A DNA stretch of 64,000 bases from positions 1 through 64,000 of the forward strand of contig CAJXSK010000002.1 in NCBI GenBank assembly GCA_913061075.1, written 5' to 3'. The notes beneath the pieces were generated by a model. It ran no database searches. It was not told the DNA's origin and saw only the letters and a program-made list of their open reading frames with translations. The position numbers and the translations under genes are program-made. Every line of letters starts with the position of its first letter. The stretch's first letter is position 1. This DNA comes from an uncultured Piscirickettsiaceae bacterium. GTDB lineage: Bacteria; Pseudomonadota; Gammaproteobacteria; Methylococcales; Cycloclasticaceae. Positions 42,424 to 52,138 of the stretch are shown here, one piece after another.

Positions 42424-42499
42424 GCTGGTGTAGCTCAGTCGGTAGAGCAGCTGATTTGTAATCAGCCGGTCGGTGGTTCGAATCCTCTCACCAGCTCCA
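42424..42499 (+). tRNA. tRNA-Thr (TGT)
   Basis: Cloverleaf with CTGATTTGTAATCAG anticodon arm, acceptor GCTGGTG/CACCAGC, encoded CCA. Confidence 0.93.
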
Positions 42500-42505
42500 T
42501 ATATT

Positions 42506-42536
42506 AAGGCCTCACTTTTGTGAGGCCTTTTTTTGT
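42506..42536 (+). terminator. Intrinsic terminator after tRNA-Thr
   Basis: AAGGCCTCAC-TTTT-GTGAGGCCTT followed by T-tract. Confidence 0.85.
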
Positions 42537-42545
42537 TTTAAGGAT

Positions 42546-43772
42546 TTAAATGGTTTGTGTTGCTGAGTGTTTGGGTAGGCCCAACGATAACAGGGTGGCT
42601 AGTAAGACGAATCCTGCAGATGTCCAAAGGCAGACAGCTAAACCATATGTTTGAAACAACCAGCCTGAAAGAGTGGTGCCTATTAGTCGCCCCATGGCGT
42701 TTGCCATATAATAAAAGCCAACATCAAGGGATACGTTATCTTCATCTGCGTAGCTAACAATTAAATAGCTATGTAACGACGAGTTGATAGCAAAAAAAAT
42801 GCCGTAGACTAATAGCCCAATTAACAAGGCGTTTTCTATCTGCCAGTTGTATTTAAGTACTAATGCGATACAGGCTGGCACAGCACAAAGAGCGAGCGCC
42901 CATATGAATGCGTCTTTTCCATCTGGTACGTTGCTTGTTGTCTTTCCGATAATATAAGGTGCGCAGCTTTGTACAATGCCATAGCCAATAACCCAAGCCG
43001 CTAAATAGCCTCCAATATGCCAGTGGTCCCAATTAAATGTTGAGGACAGGTAAACAGGCAAGGCGACGACAAACCAAATATCTCTGGAGCCAAATAAAAA
43101 CATGCGTGTAGCGGACAGGGTGTTGATAGCATTACTTTTGGATAAGATGTCAGTGAATTTTGGTTTGGCTTTAGATTTCCCTAGTTCTTTTTTAAGAAAG
43201 ACTAGGCTAATAATCCAAACTAAGAACAATGCAAATGCCAAGCCCACAATGGCGGCATGGAACCCCAAAGCGGTTAATAGTGCGCCTCCTAAGAAGAATC
43301 CCGCGCCTTTTAGTGTGTTTTTTGAACCCGTCAAGACCGCAACCCAACGAAATAGTGTGTCTTGAGCATCTGCGGAAACTAACAGCCTTATTGCGCTTTT
43401 AGCGCTCATTTTGTTGAGGTCTTTTGCTATTCCAGATAATGCTTGTGCGGCCATTACCCACAGCACAGTTAGTTGCGTTTCTGGGATTAGCAACATGCTG
43501 AGGGCAATAATTTGTAGAAATAGCCCAGCGTTCATGATTCGATTGAGGCCAATATGTGCACCAAGCCAGCCGCCAATCAAATTGGTTATGACACCAAATG
43601 CTTCATAAAAAACAAACAATAACGCGATATCTAGCGGTTTGTAGCCAAGCCCGTGAAAATACAAAATAACGAGCATTCTCAACGCGCCGTCGGTGAGCGT
43701 AAAGGCCCAATAGTTGCCAGTTATCAGCAAATATTGCTGAACATTAGAGGGGAGTGTTGTTAATTTTCTCAT
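42546..43772 (-). CDS. arsJ: Organoarsenical efflux MFS transporter ArsJ
   Basis: MFS permease downstream of a GAPDH and an As-type ArsR repressor. Confidence 0.85.
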   Translation of the reverse strand: MRKLTTLPSNVQQYLLITGNYWAFTLTDGALRMLVILYFHGLGYKPLDIALLFVFYEAFGVITNLIGGWLGAHIGLNRIMNAGLFLQIIALSMLLIPETQLTVLWVMAAQALSGIAKDLNKMSAKSAIRLLVSADAQDTLFRWVAVLTGSKNTLKGAGFFLGGALLTALGFHAAIVGLAFALFLVWIISLVFLKKELGKSKAKPKFTDILSKSNAINTLSATRMFLFGSRDIWFVVALPVYLSSTFNWDHWHIGGYLAAWVIGYGIVQSCAPYIIGKTTSNVPDGKDAFIWALALCAVPACIALVLKYNWQIENALLIGLLVYGIFFAINSSLHSYLIVSYADEDNVSLDVGFYYMANAMGRLIGTTLSGWLFQTYGLAVCLWTSAGFVLLATLLSLGLPKHSATQTI

Positions 43773-43784
43773 GCGTTTTAGACT

Positions 43785-44801
43785 TTACGCGCCAACCAGT
43801 TTAACCAGTTCAACTGTGCGGTTTGCATAGCCCCATTCATTGTCATACCAAGCATAAATTTTCACTTGGGTGCCGTTCACGACCATGGTGGATAAGGCAT
43901 CGATAATGCTAGAACGCGGATCTGTTTTGTAATCAATGGATACCAACGGGCGTTGTTCAAAACCCAAGATCCCCGACAGTTCATTTTCTGAAGCCTCTTT
44001 GAAATACCGGTTAACGTCTTCAGCCGTTGTCGCCTGCTCAACTTCGAATACGCAGTCGGTTATGGATGCGTTAGCCAAGGGCACACGAATAGCGTGGCCG
44101 TTTAGTTTGCCTGCCAGTTCGGGGAATATGTGCGTGATGGCCGTTGCAGAACCTGTGGTCGTAGGAATCAAGCTCATGCCACAAGCGCGAGCACGGCGTA
44201 AATCTTTATGTGGGGCATCAAGAATGGTCTGGGTATTGGTGATGTCGTGAATGGTGGTCATGGAACCATGCTTGATCCCCAGTTTTTCATGAATCACTTT
44301 AACAACAGGTGCAAGACAGTTAGTGGTGCAAGATGCCGCCGTCACGATGGCGTGTTGTTGTTTATCGAATAAGTGCTCGTTGATGCCCATAACAACATTC
44401 AATATGCCTTCTTCTTTAACAGGCGCGGTTACAACAACCTGCTTAACACCTTGGTCGATGTATTGTTGGAGTAAGGTTTTTGTTTTCATTTTTCCGCTGG
44501 CTTCGACAACCACATCGCAGTCCGACCAATCGGTTTCGCTGATAGTGGAATGTTGAGTGCATTTAATGACCTGATCGTTAATGACGATATCATCACCTTG
44601 ATGGCCTGCATCGTGGTGCCATCGTCCGTGAACAGAGTCAAACGTAAGAAGGTGTGATAATGTTGCCGCATCGCCGGCAGGGTCGTTTATCTGAATAAAC
44701 TCAATCTCGTCCCAATCAAATGCTGCGCGAAGCGCTAATCGTCCCATGCGGCCAAAGCCGTTAATTCCCACTTTAATAGTCATGTTTTCTCCGGCTAGCA
44801 A
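43785..44801 (-). CDS. ArsJ-associated glyceraldehyde-3-phosphate dehydrogenase
   Basis: [28 protein letters not shown]; in arsR operon. Confidence 0.9.
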   Translation of the reverse strand: MLAGENMTIKVGINGFGRMGRLALRAAFDWDEIEFIQINDPAGDAATLSHLLTFDSVHGRWHHDAGHQGDDIVINDQVIKCTQHSTISETDWSDCDVVVEASGKMKTKTLLQQYIDQGVKQVVVTAPVKEEGILNVVMGINEHLFDKQQHAIVTAASCTTNCLAPVVKVIHEKLGIKHGSMTTIHDITNTQTILDAPHKDLRRARACGMSLIPTTTGSATAITHIFPELAGKLNGHAIRVPLANASITDCVFEVEQATTAEDVNRYFKEASENELSGILGFEQRPLVSIDYKTDPRSSIIDALSTMVVNGTQVKIYAWYDNEWGYANRTVELVKLVGA

Positions 44802-45166
44802 CAGGCTTTTGGTTGGTCGGGCCTATTGTTCATTTGTTGTAATCTCTCAATGTCATTAATGATGAATGAGCGGTTGTTTGCTAGTGTTGTCGACAGTACT
44901 GACTTTGCCCAAATCGGTAATGAAGAGTTGATGCGGTAGTACACCCATTGGCCTTGTCTGCGGTCTACGAGAAGGTCGCATTTTCGTAGTTGAGCAAGGT
45001 GCCGGGATATTTTAGGTTGTATGTCATCTATCGCGGCCATCAGCTCACAAACACATAATTCGCCTTCTTGTTCAATGAGTAATAAACAACGTAGTCTCGT
45101 GTCATCTGCTAGGCATTTGTAAAACTGTATGGGGCTCATTATTTGATAATCCTTAATTTCACTCAT
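44795..45166 (-). CDS. arsR: ArsR-family transcriptional repressor
   Basis: Winged helix with [11 protein letters not shown] As(III)-site motif; C-terminal CC. Confidence 0.92.
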   Translation of the reverse strand: MSEIKDYQIMSPIQFYKCLADDTRLRCLLLIEQEGELCVCELMAAIDDIQPKISRHLAQLRKCDLLVDRRQGQWVYYRINSSLPIWAKSVLSTTLANNRSFIINDIERLQQMNNRPDQPKACC

Positions 45167-45182
45167 ATGGGAAATAGGTTAG

Positions 45183-45220
45183 CATATATGAAATATAATA
45201 TATATGAAAAAACATATATA
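45183..45220. promoter_or_regulatory. Probable ArsR operator region
   Basis: CATATATGAAA (45183-45193) followed by perfect inverted repeat TATATATG-N6-CATATATA (45199-45220), just upstream of arsR. Confidence 0.65.
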
Positions 45221-45418
45221 ATAAAACTGTTAAGGTTTTTGTTGGTTTTCTAGCAAAATGGCGCTTACATTTTTGATATTGATGCGAGTTTTAAACGAGT
45301 AGGAATTGCAAAGTTGACTAAATTTAGCGAAAATACACGGTTCATTTGGCCTTGCGCCGATTTAATTCCTTTTAGCCCTACGTGTTAGTGGGTAAAAGAA
45401 CTAGCTTTGGAAAGAATT

Positions 45419-46819
45419 ATGAAAAAAACAATGTACGAGAAAATTTGGGAAAGCCACTTTGTTCACCAAGAACCCGGCCAGGCTCCTTTGTTGTATGTGG
45501 ACAGGCATTTAATGCACGAGGTTACTAGCCCTCAAGCCTTTGAAGGTTTGCGTATGGCGGATAGACCCGTACGCAACCCCCACAGTATTTTGGCGACAAT
45601 GGATCATTGCGTGCCGACTAAAAATCGTAATCTTCCTATTGCTGACCCCATCGCTAAAAAACAGATTGAAACGATGGCGGATAATTGTGAAGAGAACGGC
45701 CTAAATTTGTACGACATGGAAAGCCCGCATAACGGCGTTATCCATGTGGTTGTACCTGAGCACGGCTTTGTACACCCCGGTATGGTCGTGGTCTGTGGCG
45801 ATAGTCACACAGCAACGCATGGCGCATTTGGTGCTTTGGCGTTCGGAATTGGCACGTCTGAAGTTGAGCACGTAATGGCAACACAAACCTTACCGCAACA
45901 AAAATCTAAAACCATGTTGGTGCAGGTTGATGGCAAGTTATCAAAACACTGTACTGCAAAAGATATTGCGCTCGCTATTGTTGGCGTAACAGGTACAGCA
46001 GGTGGTACGGGTTATGTGATTGAGTATGCTGGTGAAGCGATCGATGCGCTTTCAATGGAAGGCCGTATGACCGTTTGTAATATGGCCATTGAAGCCGGTG
46101 CACGTGCAGGCATGGTGGCGCCAGATCAAAAAACGTTTGATTTCCTTGAAGGTAAAGAATTTGCACCTAAAGGCGAACAGTGGCAACAAGCATTAACGTA
46201 CTGGAAGTCTTTAGTGACAGATGAAGGTGCTGAATACGACACAGTTGTTACGTTAAACGCAGCGGATATTGCGCCACAAGTTACGTGGGGCACATCACCC
46301 GAACAAGTAGTTGGTGTTAACGGTTCGGTGCCGACACCTGAAAGCTTTGATGATAAAGGCAAACGTTTAGCATGTGAAGGCGCACTTAAATACATGGATC
46401 TTGAAGGCTCGACAAAAATGACGGATATCGAAATTGATTACGTATTCATTGGTTCGTGTACTAATGGCCGTATTGAGGATTTCCGCGATGCCGCTGAAAT
46501 GGCAAAAGGTACAAGCGTAGCAGAAGGCGTTACGGCTATTGCCGTGCCAGGTTCGGTTCATGTGAAGCTTCAAGCCGAAAAAGAAGGGATTGATAAAATT
46601 TTTAAAGATGCGGGTTGGGAATGGCGTGATCCAGGTTGTTCAATGTGCTTAGCCATGAATGGCGATGAGCTAAAAGACGGGCAACGTTGTGCATCGACAT
46701 CAAATCGTAACTTCGAAGGGCGTCAAGGCAAGGGTGGTCGTACTCACCTTGTGTCACCAGCAATGGCGGCGGCGGCGGCGGCGGCTGGCCACTTCGTTGA
46801 TATCAGCAAATTAGGTTAA
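45419..46819 (+). CDS. leuC: 3-isopropylmalate dehydratase large subunit
   Basis: [44 protein letters not shown]. Confidence 0.96.
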   Translation: MKKTMYEKIWESHFVHQEPGQAPLLYVDRHLMHEVTSPQAFEGLRMADRPVRNPHSILATMDHCVPTKNRNLPIADPIAKKQIETMADNCEENGLNLYDMESPHNGVIHVVVPEHGFVHPGMVVVCGDSHTATHGAFGALAFGIGTSEVEHVMATQTLPQQKSKTMLVQVDGKLSKHCTAKDIALAIVGVTGTAGGTGYVIEYAGEAIDALSMEGRMTVCNMAIEAGARAGMVAPDQKTFDFLEGKEFAPKGEQWQQALTYWKSLVTDEGAEYDTVVTLNAADIAPQVTWGTSPEQVVGVNGSVPTPESFDDKGKRLACEGALKYMDLEGSTKMTDIEIDYVFIGSCTNGRIEDFRDAAEMAKGTSVAEGVTAIAVPGSVHVKLQAEKEGIDKIFKDAGWEWRDPGCSMCLAMNGDELKDGQRCASTSNRNFEGRQGKGGRTHLVSPAMAAAAAAAGHFVDISKLG

Positions 46820-46823
46820 GGCT

Positions 46824-47438
46824 ATGGAACAATATAAAAAACACGAAAGCGTTGCGGCGTTAATGAACCGTAATAATGTTGATACGGACCAAATCATCCC
46901 AAAGCAGTTTCTAAAAAAAGTGGAGCGCAGTGGTTTTGGTGTGCACTTGTTTCACGATTGGCGTTATAACGCAGATGGCGTAACAGATAACCCAGAATTT
47001 GAATTGAATAACCCGGCATTTAAAGGCGCAAAAGTGCTTGTGGCAGGAGATAACTTCGGTTGTGGTTCATCGCGTGAGCATGCGCCATGGGCAATTGCAG
47101 ATTTTGGGTTTAACACCATTATTTCTACCAGTTATGCTGATATTTTCTACAATAACTGCTTTAAAAACGGCATTTTAGCGATTGTGGTTGAGCCCGCTCA
47201 GTTGGATGCATTAATGGAAGAAATTAATGCCAACGAAGGCGTGAGCTTTTCGGTAGACTTAGAGAATCAAACGGTCACAACACCGGGTGGAAATGGCTTT
47301 ACGTTTGAGATTGACCCATTTCGTAAAGACAACATGCTTAATGGCTTGGATGATATTGGTTTAACGCTAAAACACGTTGATAAAATTAGCGCGTTTGAAG
47401 AAGGTCACAAACAGCGCTTACCTTGGCTTTGGGCTTAA
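46824..47438 (+). CDS. leuD: 3-isopropylmalate dehydratase small subunit
   Basis: NVDTDQIIPKQFLK; GDNFGCGSSREHAPWA. Confidence 0.96.
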   Translation: MEQYKKHESVAALMNRNNVDTDQIIPKQFLKKVERSGFGVHLFHDWRYNADGVTDNPEFELNNPAFKGAKVLVAGDNFGCGSSREHAPWAIADFGFNTIISTSYADIFYNNCFKNGILAIVVEPAQLDALMEEINANEGVSFSVDLENQTVTTPGGNGFTFEIDPFRKDNMLNGLDDIGLTLKHVDKISAFEEGHKQRLPWLWA

Positions 47439-47475
47439 GTCTTAAGGCTAATCATAATAATTAACGAGTGATGTA

Positions 47476-49002
47476 ATGGCACCTCGCCACATTCAAATAA
47501 TGGATACCACCCTGCGTGATGGAGAACAAACGCAGGGTGTGTCGTTTTCGCCCGCTGAAAAAGTCAGTGTGGCTAAGGCGTTATTAGAGTCCTTACGTGT
47601 GGACCGTGTAGAAGTAGCATCCGCATGTGTGTCTGAAGGTGAGCAAGAGGCTGTTCGTAATATTAACGAATGGGCGCAAGCTGAAGGGTTTGGTGATGCG
47701 GTTGAAGTGTTGGGATTTTCCGACCATAAGCGCAGCGTTGATTGGATTGTAGCGGCGAATGGCAAGGTTATTAACTTGCTGACCAAAGGTAGCGAAAAGC
47801 ACTGCCGAGATCAATTAGGAAAAACCTTAGAGCAACACGTAGAGCAAGTATTAAACACGGTTAATTACGCGTTAGAGCAAGGCCTAAAAGTTAACGTGTA
47901 TCTGGAAGATTGGTCGAATGGTTATGCTGATAGCCCCGATTACGTGTTTGCCTATATGGACGCAATTAAAGATGCAGGCATCAATCATTTTATGTTGCCA
48001 GACACATTGGGCGTTATGTCGCCAGAGGAAGTATTTGATGCGTTGAGTGATATGTGTACGCGTTATCCAGACACGCAGTTCGATTTTCATCCTCATAATG
48101 ATTACGGCCTCGGCACAGCTAATATTATGGCAGCGGTTCGTGCAGGTGTTAGCGCCATTCACTGTACAGTTAATTGCTTAGGCGAACGTGCGGGTAATGC
48201 GTCTGTATCAGAAGTGACTGTAGTATTGCGCGATAAAATGGGTATGGAATTATCGATCGATGAAAGTAATATTGTTCGCTTGAGCAATATGGTGGAAAAC
48301 TTTTCGGGCAAATGGGTGTCGGCCAATGCGCCAATTGTTGGTGAAGATGTCTTCACACAAACCGCAGGTATTCATGCCGATGGCGATAAAAAAGGCGGCT
48401 TGTACGAAAGCAAACTAAGCCCCGAACGTTTCTCAAGAATACGCAGTTATGCCTTAGGGAAAATGAGCGGCAAAGCCTCGTTGAGCAAAAACTTAGAACG
48501 CTTGGGTATTGAGCTATCTGAAGAAAATCAAAAGAAGGTGTTAGAGCGTATCGTGCGCTTGGGTGATTCCAAGCAAACGATTACCACAGAAGACTTACCG
48601 TTTATCATTGCCGACGTATTAGAAAGTGAAAGTTACAAACACATAAAATTATTAGCTTGTTCTATTACTAGCCGTTTAGATGAGTCATCTGCAGCAACTA
48701 TCAGAGTTAATATAAAAGGCAGCGAGCACGAGTCAACAGGAAATGGCAATGGCGGATTTGATGCGTTTATCAATGCCATTAATAAAGTACTAGCTGATTA
48801 TGACGTTGTATTGCCCGAGTTGGTCGATTATGAGGTTAGAATCCCAAAAGGCGGGCATACCAGTGCATTAACCGAGTGTGTAATTACGTGGGATGACCCG
48901 TTTAAAAAACGCAAAACGCGTGGTGTTCATTCTAATCAAGTGTTTGCATCTATATCTGCTGCCGTACGGATGATTAATATTCAGCTACACGAAAAAGCGT
49001 AA
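47476..49002 (+). CDS. 2-isopropylmalate/citramalate synthase family protein with regulatory domain
   Basis: MDTTLRDGEQTQGVSFSP; HPHNDYGLGTANIMAAVRAGVSAIHCTVNCLGERAGNA; C-terminal LeuA-like domain. Confidence 0.9.
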   Translation: MAPRHIQIMDTTLRDGEQTQGVSFSPAEKVSVAKALLESLRVDRVEVASACVSEGEQEAVRNINEWAQAEGFGDAVEVLGFSDHKRSVDWIVAANGKVINLLTKGSEKHCRDQLGKTLEQHVEQVLNTVNYALEQGLKVNVYLEDWSNGYADSPDYVFAYMDAIKDAGINHFMLPDTLGVMSPEEVFDALSDMCTRYPDTQFDFHPHNDYGLGTANIMAAVRAGVSAIHCTVNCLGERAGNASVSEVTVVLRDKMGMELSIDESNIVRLSNMVENFSGKWVSANAPIVGEDVFTQTAGIHADGDKKGGLYESKLSPERFSRIRSYALGKMSGKASLSKNLERLGIELSEENQKKVLERIVRLGDSKQTITTEDLPFIIADVLESESYKHIKLLACSITSRLDESSAATIRVNIKGSEHESTGNGNGGFDAFINAINKVLADYDVVLPELVDYEVRIPKGGHTSALTECVITWDDPFKKRKTRGVHSNQVFASISAAVRMINIQLHEKA

Positions 49003-49095
49003 CTATTTAAATAATATTAAATGTTTGTCTTCATTGTTTGAATAAACATGTTTAATATTATTGTCTTGGTTTTTAATTGCTTAGTTAGTTAATAA

Positions 49096-49374
49096 ATGAA
49101 AGCATCACTTAGAAAGCTATTCTCACCCATACTTAACCGCTTTGAATCGGGCGATGAAGCATTCAGCTATAAAGCGTCTCATCGAAAGGTGCTGATGTTT
49201 ATGGGTGTCTTGTTTTTGGTATTATCGGGCGTATCAGCGGTAGCTACTGTTGTATCTGGGCAAATAGGTGGTCTCGTGCCTTTTCTTGTATTTTTTGTGG
49301 TTGGGTTGGTTTGTGAGGTGGTGGGTTTTCTAGGAAACGACCGAGCAGTGGCCAAAATTTGGGGTGATAGATAG
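49096..49374 (+). CDS. Small two-TM membrane protein
   Basis: 92 aa with two hydrophobic segments. Confidence 0.5.
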   Translation: MKASLRKLFSPILNRFESGDEAFSYKASHRKVLMFMGVLFLVLSGVSAVATVVSGQIGGLVPFLVFFVVGLVCEVVGFLGNDRAVAKIWGDR

Positions 49375-49439
49375 AAGTGGTACTTGTTTGTTGTTCGTAA
49401 TAATTAACGTTTTGCCTTAAAGGATATGCTAAAATTTCT

Positions 49440-49456
49440 ATCATTTCATAAATGAT
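49440..49456. promoter_or_regulatory. Palindromic operator candidate of the metal-uptake module
   Basis: ATCATTT-CAT-AAATGAT perfect 7-bp inverted repeat, 17 nt upstream of the 49474 ORF. Confidence 0.5.
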
Positions 49457-49473
49457 TTTTTAGTTTTGTAAAA

Positions 49474-49764
49474 ATGACGTTGGCTAAATCGAAAATTAAA
49501 TTAGTTAACATTGCGCTGTTATGTGTTGTGTTGCTCGCTGGGCAATTTTTTGCACTGGCACACTCGGTTGAGCATAATTTTCACGAAGCCGAAGCATCCT
49601 GCGATGTTTTTGCCACCGTTGAGCGTTCTGGCAATGCGGTATTCTGCGACACGCAGGCAAATTTAGTTGGCGATTTCTCGCCATTTTTCTTGGATTGTGG
49701 ACAACCACTCGTCCTATCCCATATTTCTTTAGCGAATCAGGCTCGCGCACCACCACGTTCTTAA
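49474..49764 (+). CDS. Small secreted His/Cys-containing protein
   Basis: Signal sequence; AHSVEHNFHEAEASCD candidate metal site; upstream of metal genes. Confidence 0.5.
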   Translation: MTLAKSKIKLVNIALLCVVLLAGQFFALAHSVEHNFHEAEASCDVFATVERSGNAVFCDTQANLVGDFSPFFLDCGQPLVLSHISLANQARAPPRS

Positions 49765-49841
49765 TTTAGTGTTACAGGTTTTTTTGAAGCAGCTCCTTTG
49801 TGGGTTGCTTAGTAATATGTATTAAATTAAAGGAGTGTTAC

Positions 49842-51227
49842 ATGCGTACCACATTATTGGCGACCGTTGTTGTTGCCGTACTAAACGTGAACTCGGTATT
49901 TGCAGCGAGTGATATTGAGTTGTTAAAACAACAGCTAGGAGTCTTAAAAAGTAATTACGAACAACGCATCGTGGCGTTAGAGAAGCGGCTAGAACAAGCA
50001 GAAAATAAGGCTGTACAAGCAAGTGATAAAGTTCAGGTTGTTGAAAATAAAATGGTTCAACAAGAGAAGAAAGTGGCTTCTTTTTCTACTAAGAGTAACT
50101 TTAACCCAGACATTAGCCTTATTTTAGATGGTCGATTTGCCAGTTTTGATAATGAGGCAGATGATTATGAACTACCTGGGTTTGCCTTAGGAGGTGAAGC
50201 AGGCCTTGGAGAAGAAGGTTTTTCACTAGGGCATACAGAGTTGGTGATGAGTGCAACGATTGATAATTTGTTTTTTGGGAAGGCAACTATCGTATTAGAT
50301 GATCATGATGGCGAAATTGAACTAGAGCTTGAGGAAGCCTATATTCAAACCTTAGGGTTAGGGCATGGTGTGACCGTTAAGGCTGGCCGCTTTGCATCCA
50401 ATTTAGGTTATTTGAATGAGCAACATGAACACGCTTGGGATTTTGCGGATGCACCATTAATTTATCGCGGTCTATTCGGAAACCGTTTGTATGATGACGG
50501 TGTACAGATAAGTTATGTTGCGCCAACTGATTTATTTATTGAAGTGGGTGCAGAAGCCTTTAGAGGTAGCCGTTTTCCTGCAGGTGGTGAACAAGCTGAT
50601 GTAGGTGCTTGGACGGCCTATGCAAATGTTGGTGGTGATATTGGTATTGAGCACAGCTGGCAAATGGGCGTAGGCCATTGGCGGGCTGATGATATTGAAG
50701 ACAGAACCAGTGGCGGGCATAGTCACGGCGGTGGTGCCGATGAGATTCCATCGTTTGCTGGTGATAGTCATATCAACGCGTTTGATGTGGTGTACAAATG
50801 GGCACCTAATGGGAACCCGAAAAATCGCAATTTCAAATTCCAGTTCGAATACTTTGAGCGTGAAGAAGATGGCGTTGTGGCCTTGTTGAACAGCGCGCCG
50901 TTAGAGGAAACAAGCTACGATGGCGACCAGTCCGGTTGGTACGCACAAGGGGTTTATCAGTTTAAACCGCAATGGCGAATGGGTGTGCGATACGACGAGC
51001 TTGATAGCAGTAACTCAGGTTCAGACTTTGATGTATTGGGCGAAGCAGGTCTTGATAATGAAGGTCATACACCGAAGCGTTTTAGTGCTATGTTGGAATG
51101 GGTGCCAAGTGAATTTAGTCGTATTCGTTTGCAATATAACCATGACGAGTCGTATGAAGATACGGGTGATCAGCTCTTTATACAATATACACACAGCCTG
51201 GGTAGCCACGGCGCGCACGCATTTTAG
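49842..51227 (+). CDS. Outer-membrane beta-barrel protein with N-terminal coiled coil and His-rich loop
   Basis: Signal peptide, coiled coil, beta-barrel pattern, GGHSHGGG segment, terminal aromatic. Confidence 0.75.
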   Translation: MRTTLLATVVVAVLNVNSVFAASDIELLKQQLGVLKSNYEQRIVALEKRLEQAENKAVQASDKVQVVENKMVQQEKKVASFSTKSNFNPDISLILDGRFASFDNEADDYELPGFALGGEAGLGEEGFSLGHTELVMSATIDNLFFGKATIVLDDHDGEIELELEEAYIQTLGLGHGVTVKAGRFASNLGYLNEQHEHAWDFADAPLIYRGLFGNRLYDDGVQISYVAPTDLFIEVGAEAFRGSRFPAGGEQADVGAWTAYANVGGDIGIEHSWQMGVGHWRADDIEDRTSGGHSHGGGADEIPSFAGDSHINAFDVVYKWAPNGNPKNRNFKFQFEYFEREEDGVVALLNSAPLEETSYDGDQSGWYAQGVYQFKPQWRMGVRYDELDSSNSGSDFDVLGEAGLDNEGHTPKRFSAMLEWVPSEFSRIRLQYNHDESYEDTGDQLFIQYTHSLGSHGAHAF

Positions 51228-51235
51228 GGGGCCAT

Positions 51236-52138
51236 ATGTTAATTAGCTTAGTTAAACGCAGCGTAATTGCGTTAGGCATTGGTCTGTTGTCGCTACCTGC
51301 CTATAGTGAGGTACGTGTGTTCGCGTGCGAGCCAGAATGGGCGTCGTTAACACAGGCCTTAGGTGGCGAGCATGTCAGTATTTATACAGCGACTTCCAAT
51401 GAGCAAAATCCACATTATATACAGGCGCGTCCTAGCCTAATTGCTAAAGCGCGTCGGGCAGATTTGCTTGTTTGTACGGGGGCAGAGTTGGAAATTGGTT
51501 GGTTACCGCTGTTGATTCGTAAATCGGGTAACCCTGCAATTCAAGTGGGCCAAAAGGGGCATTTTTTGGCAACGGATACGATGACGTTACTTGGTAAGCC
51601 CGCGGTGTTGGATCGTAGTCTTGGCGATATCCATGCGGCTGGAAATCCACATGTTCACCTTGACCCAGAGCGGTTGCTAACAGTGGCTGAACGCGTAACG
51701 CAAACATTAGTTAGTATTGATGTTGCTAATAGTGAAGATTATCAGCGCAATTTGGCGGTTTTTTCAGAAGAATGGAAAGAAAAAATGGTTGCTTGGCGTT
51801 CATTGGCCAGTCCACTGCGGGGGCAGTCGATTGTGGTTCACCACGATAATTGGCTGTATCTTCAACAATGGTTGGGCTTGAATAAACTGGCGGCACTAGA
51901 GCCCAAACCCGGTGTGCCGCCCACCAGTTCGCATCTCAGTGGTTTAGTGTCGCAAGTTAAGCAAACGGATGTGTACGGTATTGTTTACGCAAATTATCAA
52001 GATAAGAAAGCGGCAGACTGGTTATCTGATAAAACAGGTGTGGCGACGTTAGCATTAGACTTTAGTCCTGCGTCGGGTGAGCGTTTAGTGCAGTGGTATG
52101 AGCGCTTAATTAACCAATTAGTGCAGCTAAATCATTAA
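51236..52138 (+). CDS. Metal (zinc) ABC transporter substrate-binding protein, ZnuA-like
   Basis: VFACEPEWASLTQALGGEHVSIYTATSNEQNPHYIQARPS; GNPHVHLDPERL. Confidence 0.88.
   Translation: MLISLVKRSVIALGIGLLSLPAYSEVRVFACEPEWASLTQALGGEHVSIYTATSNEQNPHYIQARPSLIAKARRADLLVCTGAELEIGWLPLLIRKSGNPAIQVGQKGHFLATDTMTLLGKPAVLDRSLGDIHAAGNPHVHLDPERLLTVAERVTQTLVSIDVANSEDYQRNLAVFSEEWKEKMVAWRSLASPLRGQSIVVHHDNWLYLQQWLGLNKLAALEPKPGVPPTSSHLSGLVSQVKQTDVYGIVYANYQDKKAADWLSDKTGVATLALDFSPASGERLVQWYERLINQLVQLNH

Noticed and set aside
46769-46786. GCG trinucleotide run near the 3' end of leuC
   Set aside because: Encodes the Ala-rich C-terminus normal for LeuC ([15 protein letters not shown]); no evidence of slippage.
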